Shown: piece after piece, positions 1-10,794 of the stretch | How the letters are laid out: every line of letters starts with the position of its first letter | Position numbering within the stretch: position 1 is the first letter of the stretch | NCBI GenBank assembly: GCA_030704615.1 | Contig: CM060731.1 | Location: 60,182,756 to 60,246,755, forward strand | Source of the DNA: Takakia lepidozioides | Taxonomy: Eukaryota; Streptophyta; Takakiopsida; Takakiales; Takakiaceae | DNA: 64,000 nucleotides | Reading direction: 5' to 3' | Program-made: the position numbers and the translations under genes | The notes under the pieces: model-generated | Told to the model about the DNA's origin: nothing | The model's input: the letters and a program-made list of their open reading frames with translations, nothing else | Database searches by the model: none

Positions 1-811
1 AAGACTGCAGGTCTCGATGGCCCTCAGTTGCGAGGATTTGAAGTGTGCGCTGCGATACGAGCTCAACAAAATGCAACCAACATGTCTCGGACTTGCTTAA
101 CCCCGTCTCTAAGCTTCAAAGGGGATAATGCAGAAGAGTACCACTTTCGCATGGCCGAGTCCCAATTCTTCCGCATGTCTGGAACCGACAGTACAAAGTA
201 AGTGAGCAACCGCCTTAAAGAGCTGGCACTTCAGTGTGATTTATTTTTCATCTCTGTACCATCTTCTACGGTTTATCCCAAATGTCACTTGACACAGCAG
301 AAACCTGTGGTAAAGTCTATAAGCTCTATCATGGGACAGTCCTTGCATAATCATTCATTGATTTTGTCCAGTGAAATTGCAACAAGACGCTACTGCATGC
401 CACCTTGAACAGTCACTTTTCAAATTTGTGCAGGTGACAAAGGTGGAGTACATCTACAACAAGGCACTTGCGGAGAAGTATGAAACAAAGAAGAAAGAGT
501 ATGCAGCTGCCAAGAAGCCCTTAGAGGAGCAATTTGTGTTTCACGGCACAAGCGCAGATAGTGTTGACAAGATTGCAAGGGAGGGCTTCAAGATTGGAGG
601 TGAAGGAGTTGCAATGAAATGTGGAGCTATGTATGGACGAGGTGTATATACAGCTGTCAATCCTGACATATCTGTCGCCTACAGCAGAAATTCAAACATG
701 ATGCTGCTGTCTCTTGCTCTCCCAGGTAAACCAGAGGAGGACTTTATTCTTGGGGGAGGTCCTGCCATCTTTGTGATAAAGAATGTCGACCAGTGCACTA
801 CTCCAAGTAGG
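1..811 (+). pseudogene. PARP catalytic-domain gene fragment (5' end outside window)
   Basis: This is the ADP-ribosyltransferase domain of a PARP/tankyrase-like protein, which would transfer ADP-ribose from NAD+. Bases 1-198 are open in frame 1 and end in a segment with FRMAESQFFRMSG. The second exon starts about 434 (VTKVEYIYN) and runs to about 811. It carries FHGTSADSV with the NAD-binding His, then GRGVYTA with the Tyr and the block LLSLALPGK. At the third triad position, near FVIKNVDQ, I see no Glu, so it would be a mono-ADP-ribosyltransferase or inactive enzyme. The intron 199-433 has acceptor TTTGTGCAG, but the donor reads AAAGTAAGT, as if one G of AAAGGTAAGT were lost. The canonical GT join is out of frame and meets a stop. 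The domain call is firm; pseudogene status is likely but not certain, because the gene is cut by the window edge. Confidence 0.72.
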
Positions 812-1501
812 AAGTCAAATGACCCTTGATGTTCAATAGAAAACTTCAACGTGTAATTGTTGTGACGAAAAGACCTGTATCTGAGCTCAAGTATTTGAAG
901 ATCTGGATTAAAGCCCACCTGCAAGGTTATATTTGCCCAGTGTACCCATGGGTAGATCACACATGGCAGGTGTTACAATCCCAGGAAAAATCTGAGACCA
1001 AGTTGTTGCTCTGGTCATGATGGAAAAAGTAAAATAAATCTTGTCAGCTGCCCCTTGATCAGTCCTAATAATATGGCAAGCAGCATTTTTCTATCAAGTT
1101 CCAGAGTCAATGAAGAATCTCAGAAATAGACTGGGCCTTCATCCAGAGATCCCATAGTGGAAGCCCTATATGTGGAGCCTCAATGGTTCTGGTCATATGA
1201 TGAAGTCCCTATTCCAAGGAAAGATAAGGTCTTTCAAAATTGACATTAATCTCTCCTAAGGGCCATACATAATATTTGATCAGGTCTCCGCACATTTTGA
1301 GTGCGTGCCTATCCTCTCTTTACTATGAGCACATTCAAACAGAACATCCATTCAACATAGCATCAAAGCCCAACATGAATAATTTAACCAACCCACATGC
1401 AATTTGAAGGAACCTCTGCACTCACCAGATATAATGATTCAGTCATACCTAGGATAACTTTATTAGGGACAATTCTGAAATCCAAGATCTGTATGTCCGA
1501 A

Positions 1502-3744
1502 TCATAAAGGCTCAGATGAGACCAACAACAACTTAGTCCTTGAGTGCCCACATTTCTTGAAGAGAAAATTAACTGGTTCTTGACACAGTGAATGGTCACC
1601 TGAATGACAAGTACTCGTACAGTAGTGACCGCAGTTCAGTAGTGCCCTGCAAGGCTTCTTGCACACTTGGGATGGGAGAAACACTTTTGCATCCAAGCAG
1701 CAAAGTGCATAGGGAGGCTCATTTGGATGCCGTGGACAGCAAAGCCAAATGGAGCTGTCCAAGCACTTCTCAGATGCAAAATATTCTATCAAGGTCCTCC
1801 AATGAGATGATTTCTTTACGTGACTGCCACAGATGTAGACCCCACTTCGGGCCCTAGATACCAACACAGAGGCGATTGCGCATTGAGAGATGTCCAATTC
1901 TCCCCTCCAAGTTTGATCGGACAAGAGAAACTATCACAACAAAGTTTTCTGCCCCCTGTACAACATTCGGTAGTAAGTACGTTGGAAGTGTGTTGATTCC
2001 TGCTCTGCTTCTGTTGTCCTCTTTTTCGTTGTGTGAGACAAGGAGCAGGTGCCCCCAAACAAAGTGCATAAACCAGAAACCTAGATACCCTTGCTGTCTC
2101 TGGTGCTATACTTCAGATTTGAATAGCAATTCAGAGGTTCTACTCTGTTGTTCTTCTGAGACGTATCAAAAATGTCTTGTTCTTTCCATTTTTCACTTTT
2201 CTGCTGCGTCCAAATCAGGCAGAAATCTTTGAAGTCTGATTTGGATCTTCCTTTTGGTCCCATTTTCCCTCCTTAATTTTCGCTACATTCAAATCAAGCA
2301 TGGGTTTATGGCCACAAGCTGTCTTAATGTGAGTATATTACTCATATGCAGCAGTTGAAGAAAAGGATTGAATTAAATTCCTAACAAAGAACTTTGACTT
2401 CAAGCATCTCTGGAAACTCCGTCAACATTTTCCGAATCAACGTAACCTGGCCACCCAGAGTTGAAAATTCTTTGGATAGTAACTTGCATCTCCAGTAACC
2501 TGGAGAAGGACAAGCAGAAATTTTTCTCCAGAAGACATAAGCAAATAACCTTGCAGGAAAGTAGGATCCAGCAGATTATCAAGTTTCCCCATGACTAAGG
2601 CTAACCATGGCAGCTTACCTGGCCGTTATAAGCAGCAAGAACTGTCACATCCTGGGCTTTCGGTCCTTCAGAAACTAGCCAGCGGACCAGTGCAACAACC
2701 ATATCTGCCTCCCCATTGTTCAAGTAGCTACGTAGGGTTGTTTCTTCATGTGTGTGGGACCAGAAATGCATGGGGCTCCTCATACAGTCAGGAGCTTTAT
2801 TTCTTGGTCCAGACACCAATATTGAATGAGAGCGAAGGGTGGGGTACATCGGGAGAAGAATTGGAACAAATTCTTCGCGCATTCGGCACTGCAGATTTAG
2901 TGCCTGAAATGGAAGCTGATTGTGCTCCACCAAACGCTCAAACATGGAAACTCCAAAACCATGCCTGATCCATGATAACCAGAGGATGTAATCAGTGCCT
3001 TCGAAGTAGGTGAATAGATCATCTTATGCAAACACAAGCTTACTACATGTTATTCTCAGTGTGATCAATGTCATGAACTGCAACCTTGCACCCTTGTTCG
3101 ATCAGCTCATCCCACAATGAATGACTGTTTCACTATCGTTGTTCGGAACTATCTACTCCATTCGATATCCCTTACACACATCTTGCGTTCAGAATCTATG
3201 CACTTGAGCAGGTAGCCCAGTGGTTGGGTATTTGTGGTCTGTGCATAACCCCTAGGTGATCCCGGGTTCAGTCCTTCAACATGTGCCTTCAGACCGTCCA
3301 TTGGGCCCTCGATGGCCTGTGTGTTGAGCAGTAGCCTCTGTAAATTCACTGGACGTTAAAGAAACTTTATCTTTATCTGTGAGAGTGACCAAGTCTTCTT
3401 GGTCCGGTCTGTGGTTCAATAATTTCTTCCTCTGCAGGTCTTGGTACATTCCCCAGGTTGCTTGAGTAGATATGAAATTCCTACAAAGGAGAGTTGCAAA
3501 GATGGGGAAAATCTGCAGAGTCAAATCAACAAAAGTCAGGTTGATGGTTTATAAACCCACCAGCGTTCCAGGTCATAACTCTCAACCGATGGGCGGAGTT
3601 GGAGATGATCACCGATCAAAATCAGATGCTGGAGATCTGCACCCATGCAGCGAGCAATTGTGGCTCGAGGATCTCAACTGCCTCTTCAACCATGATTACA
3701 GCTGGTGCGAGAATCTGCAACACATCTTGATGCATTGTAGCTCC
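1502..3744 (-). pseudogene. ZNFX1-like SF1 helicase with NF-X1 zinc fingers, decayed
   Basis: This is a UPF1/ZNFX1-type RNA helicase fragment in four exon-like blocks. Exon 3744-3561 has the motif II region (IMVEEAVEILEP) and, one frame over, motif III (LILIGDHLQLRP). It joins in phase to 2964-2619 (HGFGVSMFERL, LNLQCRMREE, VLAAYNGQ), whose donor is CAG/GTAAGC. Exon 2446-2393 follows (VTLIRKMLTEFPEM). The last block, from 1955 down, reads AENFVVIVSLVRSN, then shifts frame into SRARSGVYICG (motif VI), CCPRHPNEP and Cys/His fingers (CGHYCTSTCHSGDHSLC). At least two frameshifts are visible, and the short stretch expected before AENF (TVD..QG) was not found. The Walker A exon upstream of 3744 was not found either. 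ZNFX1 proteins act in RNA surveillance and innate defence in animals; a role here is unproven. Confidence 0.78.
3205..3379 (+). mobile_element. tRNA-derived SINE
   Basis: A box A-like run (TAGCCCAGTGGTT, about 3213) is followed about 45 bases later by a box B-like run (GGGTTCAGTCC, about 3261), as in a tRNA-type RNA polymerase III promoter. The body continues to ACTGGACGTTAAAG and ends in a short CTTTAT repeat (about 3366-3378), a normal kind of SINE tail. It lies between two exons of the decayed helicase. Target-site duplications were not identified. Confidence 0.62.
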
Positions 3745-5630
3745 CTGGCAATTTTAAACAACATGATGGTAGTATTACATGCAATAAAGACACATATCTT
3801 CAAAAGAAGGAGGACAGAAATTATAGATGTAACGTCCGCAGGGAGTATTGACCAGCAAATGTAAAATTCATGGAGTCTTTTCAGAACAGAACTAATCTCA
3901 TTGAAATCTTACTAGAAGCAGCAAGGATTACCAGCAGAATTCACTACGATAACTCAAGAGTTATTGAGGGCAAAATCTCGCAATCAACCTTGCCGTTGAA
4001 CAAGTGTCTTTGTGTAACGTTAGCTTTCAATTTAAGGATGAATGCCTCACAATCTGTGTCCGGCCCCGCTCCCCCTTCCTCACTTGTTTGCTCCCTTTAG
4101 ATCACCAACATCATCTACGACGCAAGCTCCAGCACATGTTCCACACTCTGTTAGTCCACGATAGGTAGAATGCAACGACAGTAAACCTCTTCATGTCATT
4201 TGAGGGGGCCATTTCAGGATCGTCGATTGGCCGGTTTCCCTCTACATAGGATGCATCAGTGCCCACATGATGCACTTAGAGATCCTCCATGGCTTGCACA
4301 TCCTCCAGTTAATTCCATGCTCATTGTTGTTGTCACTGTCTCTGCCACCGTCATCATAGTCCATCATCGTCCGGTACCGTGGGGGCGGCGTCTCGTCCAC
4401 GGCTCCTGTATGTACTTGGGTTGTTTTCGGATGGGGTGCCAAGAGAAAGGACCGGGAAGGGATGAACAAAGTCCTGATACGAACAAATGAACATAGGGAC
4501 ATATATTATAATGTGTCGTTGCAACCATATAACTCATTGGCGAGAACTCCCTTGTACGAAGGGGCAAAAGTGAGTCGATTTTCAATAATCTTACTTTTGC
4601 TCAATCTTCAAATTCGATTTGGCATAAGTAATGTTGGGATGTCTACCATAATGCGAATTATTGCAGACTATGTCCTTGCTCCACACTTGAAACCCAAGAT
4701 GTCATGGTCGCGGAAAGAGGCGCGCGAAGTCTTGGACTCTGTGGGGATTGGCTATAAGATTTTTCATGCATGTCCATGAGATAAAACCCTATACTACGGA
4801 AATGATTCGTGTCTCACCAAGTGCCCAAAGTGCAAGAAAGACCGATATCGGGATGATGTCCAAGGGAAAAAAGTACCACACAAGGTATAAGCGTCATTCC
4901 CCTTCATATGGAAATTATTTTCTTGAATCTTCTCAATGCTTGTAAAGTGTATTCCATAAAGTTTAGGGTTTAGAGAGTAGTACTCGTGCAAGATCTGATT
5001 GTGGTTTTGGAAGGAGCGAGTGATGAGTGGAAGGAACGACGTTCGGTTTCGACCATTCACGCCCAAATGAGGGAGAGGCTGCATAAAGGGAAAAGTATAA
5101 GGGTGTTGTATTATGTGTGCTAATGAGATGATTACATGTGGGGGACGTGGGATAATTCATCCTAGAAAATGCATTACTTTTTTATCATCCCGCGATTGAG
5201 GGCACAGTACCGAAGCCCTGAATTGACCATACTCATGAGATGGCACGCCTCGCATCGGAGCCCCCCGAGAAAGGTGTGCAGGTCACAAAATTCACAAGCA
5301 TGGAGGCATATTGAAGAGATGCGGTCTTTTCTCTTAGAGGACCCGCGACATGTCCACCTCTCGACTTCTCCTCGGATGGGGTCAACCCATTCTCTGTCCA
5401 GTCATGTATTCATTCCACTTGGCCGGTGGCCATGGTGAATTACAACATCCCTCCGTATCTTTCAATTAAAAAAGACCATATCATGTTGGTTGTCATTGAG
5501 CCATGTGAATATACTCATTTCATGTTTATTATTGCCTTGGACTTTACATTAAACTTCTGATATCTGACGCAATTTGGATGCAAGATTGAGGAGTGACATA
5601 ATCATGGAATAAATGGAACAAATCAAGATT
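3745..5630. other. No recognisable gene
   Basis: Only short, unconserved reading frames are present. If the helicase pseudogene once extended upstream, its P-loop exon should lie here on the minus strand, but I could not find it. A GC-rich patch at about 4370-4400 has no clear function. Confidence 0.5.
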
Positions 5631-5636
5631 TTCCCT

Positions 5637-5880
5637 CAGCCCACACTGTAGAAGAAATTCGCTTTGGCAGAAATTCCTTGGTGATACTTGATGCAGAAAA
5701 AAATGGCCTCGTTGCTCTTGCAGAAGCTGCTCAAGAAACTGCAGCATATGTCACTTCAATTTCCTCTCTGCCGAAAAGCAAGTCGGTTGAGTTCAGAAAA
5801 TAGGATGACGATTACAGCAAACGACTGGCTAAAATTTTTTCAGCCCGAAGATATCACAAACGGGATCAATGACACATCTT
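5637..5880 (+). other. Unidentified exon-like open segment
   Basis: From about 5649 a plus-strand frame reads VEEIRFGRNSLVILDAEKNG and continues through an Ala/Glu-rich helical stretch (LAEAAQETAAYV) to a stop near 5804. The same frame resumes with DDDYSKRLAKIF. The amino-acid pattern looks like a real exon of a helical protein, but I do not recognise the family. Neighbouring exons were not found. It is probably a remnant; coding status is weakly supported. Confidence 0.25.
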
Positions 5881-6028
5881 ACGACAAAAGAGGGGATCAG
5901 AAGCGATTGCGGAGAACACAAGGGCCGCACACGAAGAGATGGTCTGCTGAACCGACCTCTGCTTCTCTTCCTTTGCGCAGATTCTGTGTAGAGGACCACC
6001 TTCGTGGAGATTCCTGCGACCACGGAAC

Positions 6029-6150
6029 CTGGATGAATATTTGCGTGCTTTGGACGATGACAGGGTGGAATCTGACGAATCCTGGATGATTAATCGCGTG
6101 CTTTGGACGGATGATAGGGTGGAGTCTGACGGATGAACAATATATGGTTG
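6029..6150. repeat. 53-bp tandem duplication
   Basis: Two imperfect copies start with CCTGGATGA (6029 and about 6081). Each contains GCGTGCTTTGGAC and AGGGTGGA.TCTGACG. The repeat lies about 170 bp upstream of the TYW1 start, so it is in its promoter or 5' leader region. Confidence 0.65.
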
Positions 6151-6314
6151 TCCTGGCGATATGGGCCTGGAGTCTGGATGTTGAAGTCCGTGCGTTCAAG
6201 AGAATGTGGATGGATGTAGTCTTGCGACCTGCCCTAACCCTAACTTAGAGTCCGTTCTCGATGAGCGTGAGGTGCTAAGGAGGTGGACGAGGAAGGGGAG
6301 GGAGGGCAAAGAGC

Positions 6315-8708
6315 TTGAGGTTCAAGTCGAGTGGCTGCTGTAATAAGTTCAGCATGAGCTCGCAGATGAGCCATGGCAAAGGGAAAAATGATTCCATGGC
6401 AGATACAAGCAGCTGTTGTCAGTCGAACTGGCGTAGCAGTACGTCTGCAACGGAGAATCTGTGTGGATGCCAAAGTAGCTCTGCAATCTCACGCAAGTCT
6501 ACAGAGAAATCCAGTAATTTTGTAGAGGACGAAGGCGGGAGTTGGGGCTTTTCAGTAGACGATGGCAGTGACGTCACAGCACAGAGTTCCGAAGAGGCTT
6601 CCGGACTAAACCAGGCTAATGGAACAACATGCACAGAAGGAGCCAACGGAAACGATGCATGTTCTCATGTGCACACCGAAACAGACGTCTTGCATGCTGT
6701 AACTGTAGGAGATTCTCCCCTTGTACTAAGCGAGGAGAGTCCTCGTGGAAAAATCTTGTTCGTATCAGAGACTGGCACTGCTAGAAGGCTTGCAGAGAGG
6801 CTAGTTCAACAGTTATTAGAGCACAATATTCCTGTAGATCTAGTGGACGCAGCTTCATATGAACCGGAAGATCTGTCCAAAGAAAGATTTGTAGTTTTGG
6901 TGGCCTCGACATGGGAGGGCGGCAAGGCCCCACAAAATGCATCTTTCCTGGCACGTTGGCTAGAAGAGAGTTCCGAGGATTTTAGAGTTGGGTCAGGGCT
7001 ACTTCACGAATGCAGATTTGCGGTGTTTGGAGTGGGAAGCCGAGCGTATGGCTCCACATTTAATGCTGTTGCCAGAGCATTTGACCGGCAGCTGGCAGCA
7101 CTTGGTGGCATTCGGATCGTGCTGAGAGGAGAGGGTGATGAGGATGAGGGAACAGTAGACCAGGATTTTGACATTTGGACGACAATTTTGATCCAGAAGT
7201 TGCTGAGCCAAGTCACACATCTGTATGGTGTGGACCGGCCCCTGGAAGCAGCCCTTGCAATAGACACAAATGGAATTTCTGAAGTTGATGTGGAGGCAGG
7301 TGCTACCTCATCTGTACAAAAAGCTGAGGAGACCGAGAGCGACTCCGATGAGGCCGATAACATTGCCAACAAAGAGAGTGTTGATGGGGGCAGTTTGATA
7401 GACTTAGAAGATGTAGCTGGCCAGCTCAGCCCATCACAGCCTTCTGAAAGAGGGAAGAGGAAAGGAGTCATGAAGAAGCAGTTGTTTAAAAGTCCACTTG
7501 TCTTCTCAGTAGATGCAACACACAATCTGTCTTCTAGTGATCGGAATAGGAGCGATGGTTTCAAGGTCATGGTGACACCAGTGCTTCGAGCTAGCTTAGA
7601 GAAGCAGGGGTACAAAATTATCGGTTCACACAGTGGAGTGAAGCTTTGCCGCTGGACAAAGTCGCAGCTGCGGGGACGTGGGGGCTGCTACAAGCATTCT
7701 TTCTATGGGATTGAGAGTCATCGGTGCATGGAGACAACTCCCAGCCTAGCATGTGCAAATAAGTGTGTTTTCTGTTGGCGCCACCACACCAACCCTGTTG
7801 GTAAATCATGGCGATGGCAGATGGATGACCCTGTGGATATTGTCAATGCTGCATTGGATCAGCACATGCGCATGATCAAGCAGATGAAGGGTGTTCCAGG
7901 AGTGAAACCAGAGCGCCTGGCTGAAGGTATGGCTCCAAGACATTGTGCACTCTCACTTGTGGGAGAACCAATTATGTACCCTGAGATCAATACTCTCGTC
8001 AAGGAACTCCACTCTCGCCAAATTTCTTCCTTCTTGGTGACCAACGCCCAGTTTCCAGAGCGCATCTTAGCACTCGAGCCTGTCACTCAGCTCTATGTGA
8101 GTGTGGATGCAGCAACCAAGGAGAAATTGAAGGCCATCGACCGGCCCTTGTTCTCCGACTTCTGGGAGCGATTCACTGATTCTTTGAGTGCCCTGCGGGA
8201 CAAGAGGCAGCGAACTGTGTACAGGCTGACACTGGTGAAAGGCTGGAATACTGCAGAAGTACAGGCTTATGCAGAACTTTTGGAATTAGGCCAACCTGAT
8301 TTTATCGAAATTAAGGGGGTGACCTACTGTGGCTCCACTGCGACATCCTCATTGACAATGGAGAATGTGCCATGGCATAGTGATGTGAAGGCATTTGCAG
8401 AGGCCTTGGTGATGGAGAGGGGCGGGGCTGAGTATGAGCTTGCGTGCGAGCACACGCACTCCTGCTGTGTCCTGCTGGCCAAGACAGCCAAGTTCAAACT
8501 GGAAGGGCAGTGGTACACTTGGATTGACTACGAGAAATTTCATTCTCTGGTTGCCTCACAGAAGCCCTTCGGTAGTGAAGAGTACAGGGCCCCCACGCCT
8601 GCTTGGGCAGTGTATGGAGCAGCTGAAGGTGGGTTTGACCCCAAAGAAACGCGAGTGAAGAAGGAGAGAAAGCATGGGACCTCGGCTGATGTTGGCGGAT
8701 GCACTTGA
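6315..8708 (+). CDS. TYW1: tRNA 4-demethylwyosine synthase (TYW1), flavodoxin plus radical SAM
   Basis: TYW1 converts N1-methylguanosine-37 of tRNA-Phe into 4-demethylwyosine using pyruvate and SAM, the first tricyclic step of wybutosine synthesis. The frame is 797 codons and intact. Residues about 1-140 are a Ser/Cys-rich extension without a clear domain. From about 145 the flavodoxin-like FMN domain begins (KILFVSETGTARRLAERL), with VASTWEGGKAPQ and FGVGSRAYG. An acidic linker (about 310-390) leads to the radical-SAM core, whose cluster motif is C480-ANK-C484-VF-C487. SLVGEPIMYPE and FLVTNAQFPE follow, as in the family. The wyosine-specific C-terminal part includes CEHTHSCCVL and GQWYTWIDY. 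The first ATG is 6315; in-frame ATGs at 6354 and 6366 are possible starts. No intron is apparent. This is one of two intact genes in the window. Confidence 0.95.
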   Translation: MRFKSSGCCNKFSMSSQMSHGKGKNDSMADTSSCCQSNWRSSTSATENLCGCQSSSAISRKSTEKSSNFVEDEGGSWGFSVDDGSDVTAQSSEEASGLNQANGTTCTEGANGNDACSHVHTETDVLHAVTVGDSPLVLSEESPRGKILFVSETGTARRLAERLVQQLLEHNIPVDLVDAASYEPEDLSKERFVVLVASTWEGGKAPQNASFLARWLEESSEDFRVGSGLLHECRFAVFGVGSRAYGSTFNAVARAFDRQLAALGGIRIVLRGEGDEDEGTVDQDFDIWTTILIQKLLSQVTHLYGVDRPLEAALAIDTNGISEVDVEAGATSSVQKAEETESDSDEADNIANKESVDGGSLIDLEDVAGQLSPSQPSERGKRKGVMKKQLFKSPLVFSVDATHNLSSSDRNRSDGFKVMVTPVLRASLEKQGYKIIGSHSGVKLCRWTKSQLRGRGGCYKHSFYGIESHRCMETTPSLACANKCVFCWRHHTNPVGKSWRWQMDDPVDIVNAALDQHMRMIKQMKGVPGVKPERLAEGMAPRHCALSLVGEPIMYPEINTLVKELHSRQISSFLVTNAQFPERILALEPVTQLYVSVDAATKEKLKAIDRPLFSDFWERFTDSLSALRDKRQRTVYRLTLVKGWNTAEVQAYAELLELGQPDFIEIKGVTYCGSTATSSLTMENVPWHSDVKAFAEALVMERGGAEYELACEHTHSCCVLLAKTAKFKLEGQWYTWIDYEKFHSLVASQKPFGSEEYRAPTPAWAVYGAAEGGFDPKETRVKKERKHGTSADVGGCT

Positions 8709-8746
8709 GGAGGCCACTGCTCTACTTGGCAAGTGTATAAAGAGAG

Positions 8747-9967
8747 AGAGATTGTACTCATAAGATGTTGTTTGCCGTAGCCTTGTGGCCATTGACCCCG
8801 CGCCCAGTTTGAGCGGGAACAAAAGGGACAGAACCTACCTCTGTCAGGGGCTGACGTTGGTAGTAAGACTTACCTCCATATATAGAATTAATCCGGGTTT
8901 TCCAGATATCCTCTAGAAATCCCTTCACACAAGCATCAATCTGCTGTGTGTGATTTGCCCAAAAACTAGGCCTCAGGAGGGCCTGGGCTTTTGGCTCAGC
9001 CTCGAGACTTTCAAAGTTGGTAAACAGGGGTACAGGCACAATACCCTTAATAGATTTGAAGAGAGCGTCTCTTTGGTGAGAGAACCCCGGACAGTGTATC
9101 AGAAAATGATACTGTCTTCAGATTGCCCACACAACGGGCAATTGCACTCTCCCTTTCCTCTCTGCTTCTGTTTGCTGTTCAAAGGTAGGCTTCCTGCCCT
9201 GAGTTTAAATTTCAGTCTAGTGCCGAGAGTGGGTAGAGCCTTGAGGTCATCCAAGATGTCCTCCCCCATGTCACAGACTGGAAACAAGTTCAGGGAAGTT
9301 TTCTGCCTAACTTCATTTTCATCAGACAATCTCATGGCAACAGACATGGCTGAGGACACTACAGCCTCTAAGTCAGATTTATCCAGCAGGGTCAAGACTT
9401 GCGGATCCAGGTCCAGGTCCTTGAGGATCTCTTCTACTCTCTTCTGCCAGGACTTAGCCTGTTTGACAGGGCGGTCCTGTTTCCAAGATATAGAGTCGAT
9501 TAACTTAGGATATCTGGTGTTGGGCATATGTTGCAGCTGACCCCACCATCTGACCTTGAATTCATCTGGTCGGGAGCTTAAGGACGGAATGCCAAACTCA
9601 CCCCGAACAGCCACATTGGCTGTTTTGGAGCATGCTGACATACTCTCCTTAAGCACCCCCACTTGAATGGATTCTAGAGACTTAGCCTGGTTGGAGTTAT
9701 CAACCCATATAGCAGATCCGTACTCCAAGGCAGATCTAATAACGCGACAAAGCATGGTTTTCTTAACCTCAGAGTTGACCCCTCTGCAGTTGAAAAATTT
9801 AGTGAGCCCCAGAGCTTTGCCCTTGCCAGTTTGAACAACTTTCCGGATATGTGCATCCCAATTACAATTGGAGGAGAACTCAACGCCCAGGTAAGTGTAG
9901 GAAGGGAGGACCGGGATCTCTTGGCTACCCCACTGCCACTTAAGATCACTTCCTCCCTCTCCTCTGT
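8747..9967 (-). mobile_element. 5'-truncated LINE, RT C-terminal part and 3' end
   Basis: The minus strand from 9967 encodes the region after the reverse-transcriptase catalytic core. It closely matches the LINE at 36320-37525, including LPSYTYLGVEFSSNCNWD, then the Cys/His-rich tail (CNCPLCGQSEDSI). The frame breaks near 9100. The non-coding 3' end (8747-8990) matches the other copies down to CTTATGAGTACAATCT. The 5' break falls at CAGAGGAGAGGGA, next to CCCTAAACCCTAAA on the flank. 5' truncation is the usual outcome of target-primed reverse transcription. It lies directly behind TYW1, about 40 bp past its stop codon, and could affect that gene's 3' end. Confidence 0.88.
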
Positions 9968-10128
9968 ATAGGGTTGCCCTTGACAAGTTTATGTTACCCT
10001 AAACCCTAAATCTTTGTTTTTGTGATTTGAGAAGGGCATTGGATTGGGAATTCACCTGGGTTTTTATTATTGCAATTCTATCATATTTACTGGGGGGAAG
10101 AAAAAAACCAAATGGGGTAACTAGGGTA

Positions 10129-10792
10129 GAAGCACCATTCATGGCGCATGTGCCCCACAGCGGCGCTCAAAAGCACACCCATGGTGGTGCAAGAAAGTAT
10201 GCCCATTTTTGGAACGTGTCAGCCCCAAGATAGGCCCCAAAGAGGAATGAACTATAATACACCATTTAATCCTCTACTTTACACTTAAATTATCCTAGGT
10301 AGATGAAAATTGTTCCAACTACAAAATGCTGGGGCTCATCAAGAGCTTTCCAATGGTATCTTTAAAATGGTTAAAGTCCAAGGTATCAAAAGAGCAATAT
10401 ATTTTGTGTGCCATGATGGGCTCACTTGTTTTACCCTTAAATTGCTATAGGTACATGTCCTCTAATGAAAATTGCTCCAACTACAAAAAGATGGGCCACA
10501 TTAAGCCCTTTCCAATGGTATTTTTGGGTTTTTTTTTTACCATCTCAGGCAGAAAAGATATTAATGAGATATGAATGAGTGATAGGAACAAGGTACACCA
10601 CATGCTGACATTGACATCCTCTACTTCTCTCCACTTTTAGTGTCGGATAAAGCCAGAATCTCATCTAACTTTCAACTAAAGAAAGTTGTCTTATCTTAAG
10701 AGCTTTCTGTTAAGGTATTGCATGATCTCATAGGTCAAAAGCACAAGAAGTTATTACATTTACCCAACTTCGTGCGCCATGAATGGTGCTTC
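10129..10792. mobile_element. Non-autonomous TIR element flanked by TA
   Basis: A perfect 20-bp terminal inverted repeat, GAAGCACCATTCATGGCGCA, occupies 10129-10148, and its reverse complement occupies 10773-10792. Each end is flanked by TA (10127-10128, 10793-10794), the target duplication of Tc1/mariner-like elements. The 664-bp interior has no coding frame but holds an internal direct repeat (see next entry). The family is inferred only from the TA and the TIR. Confidence 0.7.
10300..10535. repeat. Direct repeat inside the TIR element
   Basis: The phrases GAAAATTG.TCCAACTACAAAA and TTTCCAATGGTAT occur twice, about 158 bp apart (from about 10308 and 10467). This is an imperfect internal tandem duplication. 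Confidence 0.6.
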
Positions 10793-10794
10793 TA

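Noticed and set aside
9996-10010. CCCTAAACCCTAAA, plant-type telomere repeat
   Set aside because: Only about two units; too short to claim an interstitial telomere array.
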